Shown here: one piece after another, positions 19,759 through 28,530 of the stretch | Layout of the letters: every line of letters begins with the position of its first letter | Numbering within the stretch: position 1 is the stretch's first letter | From: Hypsibius dujardini | Taxonomy: Eukaryota > Tardigrada > Eutardigrada > Parachela > Hypsibiidae | DNA length: 33,762 nucleotides | Direction of reading: 5' to 3' | NCBI GenBank assembly: GCA_001579985.1 | Contig: LRSR01002983.1 | Span: 1 to 33,762, forward strand | Program-made: the position numbers and the translations under genes | The notes under the pieces: generated by a model | What the model saw: the letters and a program-made list of their open reading frames with translations, nothing else | What the model was told of the DNA's origin: nothing | Database searches by the model: none

Positions 19759-22700
19759 CTACGCCAAAAAAAAGATCTTTTAAATAAAGAAAAAGCCGAA
19801 AAGCTCCCTCTCATTTTTCCCACATAAAAACGTACATTTCGACCGATTTTGTCGTAATCCATAACGGTAATCAAGAGTGAAGTCTCGCGAATTTGATCCA
19901 CAGACACGCTGAACGTGAAGGCCTCGTTGAAGGTGGGATTGAGGTCCCGCATGTAGATCTTAGTCTTTTTCTTCTCCACCTTCTTCCCGGATATCATTAA
20001 CCATATTTTCACGTAAGGATCTTCAAAGAAGTAATAACCCAAATGTTTTAAGGTGTCAATGTTATTTTTGCTTGTACGTAAAAAGGAAAGCGTCATGTTT
20101 TATCCTTTACCACTGGAATGGGTGGCGATATCTTGTATCCGGAGGTCCTTACACTTAATGATGTTGACGGTCAATTGGCTGGCCGTAACATGGTATTTGA
20201 GGGAGAGCAATATTTCACCGTATTTGTTCTGCGAATTCGGGCGAGAGAGAAACGAGAAATAATAGCTGGCGTGATGACTCTTATTACAAGGCTGTAAAAA
20301 ATCCCCCCCCCCCCGAAAAGTTGTTGTACATTACCTTTGTTTCGGATTTGGGCGGCAAGAGAGGCTTCCATACGTCGTAGTTCTGCGAGAAGTCCAGGTC
20401 CTGGAGGGGGATGAAGAGTTCGCCGATTGGGTCGTCGCGACTGAAGCGGTCGTAGTCAAACACGTGCAGGTGAAGCGTCCGCGTTTTTAACTTTTCAATC
20501 GGGAAATCTAAAGAGAAGGAGTATAATCCGTTAAACATACACATAATAGCAGATAATTTCACCCAACAACATGGGTGATCTCAGTATATTCTTGCATGAA
20601 CGGAGTATGCTGTTTTGAATGATTCTGGAAAAGAGCCACAAAAACTGATCGGCTCTATAACTGGCGGGGAAAATGTTTCAACGTAATCCGTTAACGCCCA
20701 TTGTCGTCAAATGACGACACGGCGACCTCCAAATTTTCACGCAAAGATGGTATGATTCATTCCCTTTAGGTTAACTGATTTTGAAAGTTGGGTGTTGCCT
20801 GAAATTTAGAGATTACGTTTTGACATTTGCTGCTTGACCAACGTCCCGCAGAAATTGTCAAACTTGACTATTTTTCATTTTTTTTGAGTGAACTAGGTCT
20901 CCGAAGGCTGTGAGTTGGCCAAAATTTTCAAGAATAAGTATTTTTGTATCGTTTAAGTCGATCATCTATTGGTCATGTCCAAAAATAATTATTTGAGTCG
21001 CAATGCTGGCCGGCACGTGGCCAGTGGTCAAAGGAGGTGTTTGATTTTTTGTAAAAAAAATGAATAAAACAGACAATACTATTGAAACTTATTGATTGAT
21101 TGGTTGATGTTTTTACCAAATATAGTGCGGATCAATGCAGGAAAAAGTTTTTATCGGCGGATTTTTGTCTTACCCGACGGTGGACAGTGGTCAGCTAAAA
21201 AATTAAAAATTTTCCAAAGTTATCCAAATAATTTGTAAACTATTTTTTTCTTAATACTATGCAAGAAAAAATATCTACACATAAATCGGGTCCGATCTGG
21301 TACCGTGCGTTAATGCGTTAAGCGCAATTCCCGACGATTTCATATTCAGAAAGAGAATCGCTCACAGAAAGCAAAGCTCAGTTTGAAAAAGAATATTTCA
21401 CCGAAATTTACCATACTGCGTTAAATTTTTCATAAAAAATATTGAGGTCAGTCGGAACTGGAAATCATTTGCTTCGACTGCTTGCAGTGTAACTAAGAAA
21501 AATAGCTTTTATTTACTATTTAGTAGCAAGGTGCTACAGGCTACTGAACTTTTTATATACAGTCGGTAATATGGCAATAATAGTATAGCGATAAGTAATA
21601 ATATAAGTCAAATTATCTGTAAATCATGTGATGACGGGATGGAACTATTTATATACCTTCAAAAAGGAAGGATTCGTTCCATCGAGGGTTGAGCGTTCGC
21701 TTCTTGATCTTGGTCTGGAGCTTATATTTGTCCTTCGGAAGCAGTGAAACGACGCAATAAGGATCTGTCAGAGAAAAAGCAGGGGTATGTGAGACCAAGG
21801 GGAAAAAATCAAGCTCCCACTGACAGACGCCATGTTCCAGTACGTGTGAATTGTTGGATAACAAAAATTAATTCAAGTGTACTAAACGCGATCCTGATCG
21901 GCTCATCGCCTCTTGGCCTGTCACCGAGAGTTTTCCTCTATCACCTCGCCCACACCAAAGAGGAACCCGTAAACAAGAAGGAAACCAGCTGTGACTGCAA
22001 GATCTTTCACACTGACATTACACAAGCTACAAGGAATAAAGTAATATGCAGATATGCATACTCATGTATATGCAAGAACCCTACTAGTAGTAGTGCCAGC
22101 TGGAACATGGGAAGGATAACCGGTGGGGGAACTGGAATCTATCATGAGGCGCCGGATGTCGACAGTTTGCAATGAATTATTTATAAGTTCCAAAAAGAAG
22201 ACTCCAGAGTGATAACTCGCAAAAACGTGCGTACACTTCAACACAAATCGACAGACAATTTGTTTTCTCCGAAATTTATTAAGCACAACCTACGTACTGG
22301 TACAGCACATGGCAGCGATAATGACCGATTTATTCCATCTACATGAACATTGTGGAAGGTCATCGTGTCCACACAGCAGGTCGTGTTCCCTCATTTCTAT
22401 ACGGTAAATTACTTTATGCGCAGTGTTATCCTATTGGTAGATGGACCACGGCAACAGCCTTGCCTTAGGACAAAAGGGACCTCTTTTGATCTAACAATCT
22501 TCTCCCTTCGATACTTTGCCTGGTTGGGAAATTTAGTTTTTATATTACTATATGAAATAAATTTAAGTTTAAATAAATTCTGGTCAAAATCTACTTGAAC
22601 ATCTAACGGAAAAAATTTGCATGTGATTTAAAATGAAACAGATTTTTTTAACAAATTACTTTGATTTAATTAAGATAGGACGCAGTATTCAGAGAACGTT

Positions 22701-24696
22701 GGTCTAATTAAATGGAGAAAATAGTTTGTATTTTAATATACAAGGCAAATTCATCCGCTGTTAAGGAGCGACAACCTGCGTGTGAAAAGACTGAGTCTAA
22801 CTTGAACTTGCGATTCCAGCAGAGAGCTACTTTTTTTGCAGTAATTTGAATGTTGTCCAATAGGCAATTAATAAGAATAAGTAATAAGTAATAAGAAGTA
22901 ATAAGAATAATAAGTAATAAGTAATAATAGTAAGTAGTAATAACAATAATATAATTAATAATGCAATTAATAATAAGTAATAAGTAATCGAATCGATGGA
23001 TGATTTTTTCCCATTGAAATTAATCCCAGACTTGGAGGGTGCGTATGTCTGCGAGTACGTCACTGCTTTCGTCATGCATACATGAATGTATTTGTATACG
23101 TACCGGAGAAGCCGGAAAAGTCCTTGGCAGGGAGGCGTTTTGCTTCGATGACTCGAACGACAAAAGTGTTCTGCTGGAAGTCATACTTCATCGAGAAGTG
23201 GATTTCCCCGACATCCTCGCTGCTGCGGTTGCCGCCGGTGGAAGGTCCCCCACCGTAGCCGTTGTTCCCATTCACGGCGTACTCGTCACCGGCGGAATTC
23301 TGTCGCGCACGCATCATCGGTCTCGGTGAGGGCTCACTTCGTGCTCTCTAACACCATAAAGCAAAAGAAAAAGCCCTTTAGATAATACACCTTACAGTCA
23401 CACCGTCGGTGGGAGGAGCTACAGTCCACACTCACACAGAGGAGGATGAAAATTTAATTATGATTGAGTGGATTGCATAATAGGAGGCGGCTTTTTGAAG
23501 AGGCACAGACCGTCTACCGGATGGTACGAGTACCGCGAGGAGCTTGCAAAAGATGGAAAAAAGCTGCCTTCCTCCAGCACTGAATTGTTTAATTTCATTG
23601 GCCATCTCTTACTTCTACTGTCGAGTGGCAAGTTTGTTTTGATGGCTACTCGACGTAGATATTCAAGTCATTAATTGTGACAAATTTAGTGAAGCACGAA
23701 AATTTAACATTTATAGATTAATCTTAATCTTACTGGTAATCTATATATATATATATATATATATGTGCAGGTCTATAAAGCTTTCACTGAAATAAGATTC
23801 TAACGAGAACATCTAATAACAGCATGCTGTTTGTTAATTCCACGTCAGCAAATCGTTCATGGTAACAGCAATTTTTTCGGGAATTCCGCACGATTCAAAA
23901 GACTGTTTACAAAATCCTGGAGAAATCAAGGATGCCTTTACATCCGCTTCCGTGCACCAAATTAACGAGAGGCATTTACTCAGTTTATTGTGAGGTCTCC
24001 ATAAAATTCAATCACACTCATTCCACAATTCGGTATGCTGGTTCGCAATTGATACTGACCTGTAAGATGATAATTTGAATTGGCAAAAAATAATATATTA
24101 TACATTGTACTAGGACTTTCTACTCTTCCGGGAGGATTATAATTTATAATACATTTAAATTTGCCAGTTAAACAAACTAAAAGCACTCGAAGACGCTCAA
24201 GCTCTTATTTTTAGTATTTAAATTAACTAAACCCACAAGGTGGCTGGTCGAAATTTAAAAAGAAAAAGCAACCTCATGCTATTGTTCTCTGTAAACAATT
24301 TTGTCATCAAAACGTTACAGAACGTCTTATTGCTTGTACTTCGATGGAGAGTTAACTTTCTTCCTTGATCACTTAGTAACATCTTTTACGTTCAGTTCAC
24401 TGGTGGTGAGAAAAGAATACTTCTGTTCTACGGTTATTTTGTGGGCACACGGAATGAAGAAGCTTATTTGTGTACTATGTAAGGTGCACCAGTACCTAAA
24501 AAAGGAATTCACTATTTCAAATCAACTTCAAATCAGTTTTCTAAATCAATTTTCTAAATCAATTTTCTAATCGATCTCTGGAGGAGAGGTTTTCCGGGCA
24601 AGAGCCTAGCTTACCGGTGATCTGATCATTTCCTGCTCAGCTTCCTGTGCGCCGAAAAAGAGCTGATTCGTCGAGTCCGATATCCAATGCCCAATC
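19636..24696 (-). CDS. Syt7: Synaptotagmin-7-like, 3' seven exons
   Basis: Seven minus-strand exons with matching phases (24615-24696, 23104-23347, 21657-21764, 20335-20507, 20111-20228, 19836-20020, 19636-19758) join into 343 residues plus a TAG stop. They encode the end of a linker, then C2A (from VGEIHFSMKYDFQQN), then C2B (from YGEILLSLKYHVTASQ), ending WHTLKDD. Synaptotagmin-7 is a high-affinity Ca2+ sensor for vesicle exocytosis and lysosome fusion that binds phospholipid and SNAREs through its C2 domains. All five Ca2+-ligating Asp positions are present in each C2 (AKDFSGFSDPY plus DYDRFSRDD in C2A; IQDIATHSSDPY plus MDYDKIGRND in C2B). LPAKDFSG, DRFSR and ETSLLITVMD favour Syt7 over Syt1-type paralogues. 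The transmembrane 5' exons are not found in the window. Confidence 0.95.
19836..20020 (-). CDS. Syt7: Syt7-like exon, C2B core
   Basis: The acceptor TTATTACTTCTTTGAAG is followed by two bases completing Asp, then PYVKIWLMISGKKVEKKKTK, which holds the polybasic strand KKVEKKKTK that binds PIP2 and SNAREs in synaptotagmins, then LNPTFNEAFTF and MDYDKIGRN. The donor is AAAT/GTACGT, phase 0. The intron to the next exon is only 77 bp. Confidence 0.95.
20111..20228 (-). CDS. Syt7: Syt7-like exon, start of C2B
   Basis: The acceptor AATTCGCAG is followed by NKYGEILLSLKYHVTASQ and IKCKDLRIQDIATHSS, and a phase-1 donor (CAGTG/GTAAAG) splits the Asp of SSDPY. The second strand (YHVTASQLTVNI) is divergent from typical Syt7 (usually YNPSANS or similar), so this lineage is evolving quickly in this loop. 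Confidence 0.93.
20303..20314. repeat. Poly-C run (12)
   Basis: A 12-base C homopolymer in the 106 bp intron after the C2A exon reads as G12 on the transcript strand. Confidence 0.9.
20335..20507 (-). CDS. Syt7: Syt7-like exon, end of C2A
   Basis: The acceptor TTCTCTTTAG is followed by two bases completing Asp, then FPIEKLKTRTLHLHVFDYDR, FSRDDPIGELFIPLQDLD and WKPLLPPKSETK. The donor is AAAG/GTAATG, phase 0. The Asp residues of the second C2A Ca2+ loop are intact. A 12-base C run (20303-20314) lies in the following intron. Confidence 0.95.
20691..21321. mobile_element. piggyBac-like MITE in Syt7 intron
   Basis: The segment lies between TTAA sites at 20691-20694 and 21318-21321. The left end reads TTAACGCCCATTGTCGTC. 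The right end, reverse-complemented, reads TTAACGCATTAACGCACGG, sharing TTAACGC and CATT. TTAA target duplications are the hallmark of piggyBac-type transposons. A short internal palindrome, GTCGTCAAATGACGAC, lies just inside the left end. There is no transposase frame. The terminal match is short, so the assignment is moderate. Confidence 0.5.
21657..21764 (-). CDS. Syt7: Syt7-like exon, middle of C2A
   Basis: The acceptor TTTTTCTCTGACAG is followed by DPYCVVSLLPKDKYKLQTKI and NPRWNESFLFE, with a phase-1 donor, GAAG/GTATAT. It carries the C2A polybasic region and the LNPxWNExFxFE signature shared by synaptotagmins. A Cys stands where Syt7 usually has Phe or Val after DPY. Confidence 0.95.
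21765..23103 (-). other. Syt7-like intron with TAATAAG repeats
   Basis: This 1.34 kb intron lies between the two C2A exons. It contains an AT-only (TAAGTAATAAGAA)-type tract at 22868-22990. The plus-strand frame at 21744-22175 has no support and overlaps the C2A exon antisense. Confidence 0.7.
22868..22990. repeat. (TAATAAG)n low-complexity tract
   Basis: About 120 bp is built from TAATAAG, TAAGTAA and AATAAT words with irregular phase. It produces the leucine/isoleucine-rich minus frame seen there, which is not a gene. Confidence 0.85.
23104..23347 (-). CDS. Syt7: Syt7-like exon, linker and start of C2A
   Basis: The acceptor (TTTTTCTTTTGCTTTATGGTGTTAG) is followed by a Ser/Pro/Arg linker (RARSEPSPRPMMRARQ), a Gly/Asn-rich stretch (VNGNNGYGGGPSTGGN), then GEIHFSMKYDFQQNTFVVRV and LPAKDFSGFS. 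The donor is CTCCG/GTACGT, phase 1. Vertebrate Syt7 also has an alternatively spliced linker in front of C2A; this exon could be its counterpart. Confidence 0.92.
23348..24614 (-). other. Syt7-like intron with (TA)n run
   Basis: This 1.27 kb AT-rich intron lies between the linker exons and includes a (TA)n microsatellite at 23742-23764. No further exon with matching phase was seen in it. Confidence 0.65.
23742..23764. repeat. (TA)n microsatellite
   Basis: A pure TA run of 23 bases, read directly from the sequence. Confidence 0.9.
24615..24696 (-). CDS. Syt7: Syt7-like exon, linker
   Basis: The acceptor GGTTTTGATTGGCAG is followed by one base and then IGHWISDSTNQLFFGAQEAE and QEMIRSP. The donor ACCG/GTAAGC is in phase 0, exactly matching the next exon's start. 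It is too short to be noticed as an open frame, but it fits in phase and strand and has strong splice sites at both ends. Its first base requires a phase-2 donor in an upstream exon that I could not find between 24.7 kb and the right edge. Confidence 0.8.
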
Positions 24697-26737
24697 CTGC
24701 CAATCAAAACCAAAACAAATTACCACTTTTTAATTCTACATAATTCTATAATTGCATTGACCTTATTTCGCTCGACCAAATAACCTCACAGATTACTAAT
24801 GTATATTATGTACCAATTTAGCAGTCCCATCTTGATAATAATTTCAGCAGCAGTCATGCCTCCTCTTACTCTCTTCCCTGGCACACAAATCAAATCCTCC
24901 AAGGAGCAATTCTCCCAGTGATAACAGCACATTAAAAACCTCCCCAACCGGAAACCGGTAACATTAACCCCCCATGGATTGCAGTAGTGCCTCCCTCAAT
25001 CTTCCTCCTTCACAACACAATTGACAGTGTCTCACTCTCTTCCACCACTATGGGATTGAGAGCCCACTTGGGTCCCCCTTTTTCACCATCACATCACTTA
25101 AAACAAAAGAGGGATGAAAATTCGCGACCATACCACAAAAGTCTTTCCCCCTTTTCCTTTTAATCTTGGCTGTATGAGCGGTGTGTGTGTCATAATTAAT
25201 CACAATCAAAAGTTCAAGAGCTCTCGTATAAAGCTCCCCTTTTCATCCCCTCGTTTTCGTTAAAAGTATTGTTAGAGAGTAGTAGTAGACTCTACACTGC
25301 GAGAGCTCAGTCACATGTCAAATCAAATCACAATATTCCCACAAAAATGCCCATGCTGCAGGGGACCCCGGAACGGAATACCGGCTAACCAACCAACGAG
25401 AGACCAATCACATCAATTCCACTTAGCGACACTGACATTTTTTACGATTGAATGCGGCGAGTCGGTCCTTAAAAGTCAGCTGTCCACGTGCCGGAAAATA
25501 CACGAGGCTACATATTCCGATGAAAATAACGTCCAACAATGAATGTATCAACGCATAACAACGGCGGCAAATATTCCGCTAAACTTCTGTGACAGTAAAT
25601 CCATTGGGTCAAACTTGAAGTAACAAAATAAATGAACAATCAAATTAAGACAAGTGTGAACAAATTGTACATGATGCGTGTGGATGAGAAAGACAAATGT
25701 AGAGCTTGAGCGACGGCGGTCGGTTGATGCCTGGGCCACCAAGTAAATGGCTCTCCAAAAGAAGACCCAGGGAAGAAAAACGGAAACCCTCACACACTGC
25801 GCCACACAGGAACAGGAAGAGGGTCTCTGTGTGTGCGTACAGACAGAGATAAACAGACTGGCCAAAATAAGAGAGAAAGGTCTGATGTGATCCCAGTGTT
25901 GATCCCCGTGTCGATTAATTTTCGATGAAAACGGGAAAAAAGGGACGAGAGAGGGATCACGGTGGTATAACCGGTCATACCGGGGATCTCAAAGAAAGGA
26001 AGAAAGGGAGAAAGCTCTTGAGGGGAAATGGCGAGGCCAGGAAGCCACCCACGCAACACCAGCCACACACGCACACAGACATACACGTATGGAAGGGGGA
26101 GACAGAGACCCAGAAGGAACGAACGCAAGCACACTGCACAAGATGAGATGAAAAAGCACAAGCGCGAGGGACCTAAGAAAAAGGGGCTAGAACTATGACC
26201 GAACGAAGAGCTAGGTCTCCGCTCGCAAAAACTCATACATATATATATACACATAAGCACACACGATACATCCCCACACACGACAGAATATGTCACTGCA
26301 ATTATTCCCTCCGCTCGCGCGTCTTTCACCATCACCACGCGTCCACGACGACTCTCGTTTTGCATGGGAGGAAATGTACATGAGAGCAATCATAATATCG
26401 CTGCAGTCTTCTAAGCCTTCAAAGATTTCGCTCTTGCGTTTTTCTTTCATTTCACTTTGGGGGAATAGCTTTGTCAAAAGGCTAAACAGCGCCCACGGGC
26501 AGACAAACTCAGAGGCATACGATCGAGTACTCCAACAAGAGTGAGTGCACACACAAATGAGAGCTCCTTAGGCGGCACTAATGGTCATATGCCCTGGGAG
26601 CTCGGACAAGGATGTTGTTGCTTATGTTAGCAGTAGGACGCTCTCCTTCACTAATGGGCGGCACTGCGTGCGTGCTCCAGCTGTGCCGAGGTTACTTTAT
26701 GGGTCGCTGTTTCAGTTTTGTTCAGTTCAGTTCAGTT

Positions 26738-26952
26738 TTGGCAAGCCGTGTGGGACATCCGACTTGTTATTTTTTCCAAGGCGCCGTTGACCGGTTTATT
26801 GAAAAGAACAAGTGTGCTACAGAGTACCAAATATCATCAATCACTCATTTATGAATTTTGGTGCAGCAATAACTTTAATTCTCTCTGGAATAGAGCGCCA
26901 GTGTGAAATTTGAAAAATTTAACATTTTGATTTGTCCCACACGGCATGCCAA
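26738..26952. mobile_element. Short element with 20 bp terminal inverted repeats
   Basis: TTGGCAAGCCGTGTGGGACA at 26738-26757 is matched at 19 of 20 positions by the reverse complement of TGTCCCACACGGCATGCCAA at 26933-26952, giving a 215 bp unit. The interior is not palindromic and has no coding capacity. A (TTCAG)n-like tract abuts the left end. No target duplication is clear. It is a probable MITE of unknown superfamily. Confidence 0.6.
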
Positions 26953-27462
26953 CAAACCACAAGGTAACGTCGACACAGCTGTAGCACACACGCTGCTGCT
27001 ATGGGGTGCCTCTTTCCACATGTTTTGAATAGGCCGCACACGAGGCCGGGAAGCTAAAGCGTCGCTCGTGTTGCGCGATCAGCGGTGCGAGGTTTCAGGG
27101 ATTGACGCGCGCCCCGTTTTCTGCAGACACACAGACACAGACATGGTCACACCAAAAGGAGAAAGTGAAAATGGAAAGGGATGCAGACAGGGTGGCGGGA
27201 AAATTGAATTATTTTCTTGTGCAGTCTAGTGTTAAATGGGTCTCTCTCCCCTCCCGTCTCACTCTCTCAAGGCTCAATCCAGGTCCCGGGGATGATGTGT
27301 ATGAGTTGCTGTTATACGGCAGCGAGCTTTTGAGGAGCTTCTGTGCGGGGGGCGGGGCCTGGGGAATGGTGATTTAATCAGATTGAAGTAAAGTACCGCG
27401 AACGTGTCGAAATTAAACGCTATATGTTCATCTTGGAGCAGTCGGTTTGTGTGTGTCTGTCT

Positions 27463-27472
27463 GTCTGTGGGC
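27463..27472. repeat. Short (CTGT)n run
   Basis: GTCTGTCTGTCTGTGG is a minor instance of the CTGT/ACAG repeat found elsewhere in the window. Confidence 0.6.
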
Positions 27473-28039
27473 GGCTTCGTTTTCTTTGCATTTACGAAAA
27501 TGAATTGAGGGAGAAGAGGAAGAGAAGGGGTCGCTGCACTGTGTCTTCGTGTGTTGTGATGAGGTTGTTTTTGAGGCGAGAGCGCGGCGTAGTGATGAAT
27601 GAATGAAGATGGGGATGGATGGATGGATGACAAGTGTCAGGGCGTCTTGGACGGAGAACCGCGTCTGTCCGTCCTTATTTCCTTGTGGTGGTTGCGGTCC
27701 ATTCTTCAATAGTTTGTACGGATGCGTTGACGGATCGGTGCGTGTGTACACTCTATGTCTGCGTGGGTGAAGACATGGCGAGGTGATTCTTATTTTTCCA
27801 CTCATTTTATGGTGATTAAAAAAAGGTCGGATGAGCGCTTTTTTTTGCGGACCTCATTCCGTGGCTGAACTGAAGCTGATAAAATTGATTGTCACTTATT
27901 TCAAAAATCACAATTACAATCGGGAGTGATTAACAAGTTTACAACGATACGCGTTTCAACTCCCTGTGAAAAACAGTACTTTCTTTCCTTGGCCTGTCGA
28001 TGAACACGTAACTATAGTGTTCTATTATTCTATACTACT

Positions 28040-28530
28040 ATTCAGCGTAGGGTTTTCGGTTTGTTCCATGAGTTTGACCTACGGTGTTCAGTTCAAGAAG
28101 TGCTTACCCCGGGTGTTCAGTTCGTTCAATCATCCCAAACTTGAGATGCTCGGTTAAAAAAATATTCAGTGCGGGATGTTCGGTTCGTTCAATCATACTT
28201 GACTTGAGATCTGTGGTTCCCTAAACGTTCACCTCAAGTGCTTGGTTTGTTCCTTCATTTTTACTTTAGATATTCGGCTCAAGAAATGTTCAGCTCAGGC
28301 ATTCAGTTAGTTCAATCGCCCTAAACTTTTCATATTTTACTAACCCAAAATGTTTGCCGCGAGATTTTCGGTTCCCTAAAAGATGAGCTCAGATGCTCAG
28401 TTTGTTCAATAATATTTGACTCCAGATCTTTAAACTTTCATGTTGAGTGTTTGGTTTGTTCCTTCATTTTAACATAAATACGTTTGGTTGAAGAAATGTT
28501 CAGCTCGGGTGTTCGGATCCTTCAATCGTC
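28040..28530 (+). repeat. ~60 bp satellite-like array with higher-order period
   Basis: About eight diverged units of 56-65 bp share GTGTTCAGTTCGTTCAATC or GTTTGTTCCTTCATTTT cores, each followed by a TTGAGAT or TTAGATATTCGGCT segment and an AAGAAATGTTCAGCTC segment. Specific variants recur at a larger spacing: GTGCTTGGTTTGTTCCTTCA at 28238 and GTGTTTGGTTTGTTCCTTCA at 28447 (209 bp apart), each ending in AAGAAATGTTCAGCTC. This suggests duplication of a multi-unit block. There is no coding content. Confidence 0.8.

Larger units (their letters stand above)
24697..28039. other. No firm gene; 5' intron or intergenic
   Basis: The region upstream of the last recognised synaptotagmin exon is rich in purine/pyrimidine-skewed and CA/CT-rich sequence (25.7-27.7 kb), which creates long open frames on both strands, including a 199-codon minus frame (26389-25790). 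None begins with ATG in a good context or shows a domain. A GGAT run lies at 27612-27630. Confidence 0.4.

Noticed and set aside
20303-20314. Poly-C run considered as a sequencing artefact that might hide a frameshift
   Set aside because: It lies in an intron whose flanking exons join in phase, so it has no coding effect.
25790-26389. 199-codon minus-strand open frame, one of the longest in the window
   Set aside because: It starts at a non-ATG codon, lies in CA/CT-skewed low-complexity DNA, and has no domain or splice context. An opposite-strand frame covers much of it too.
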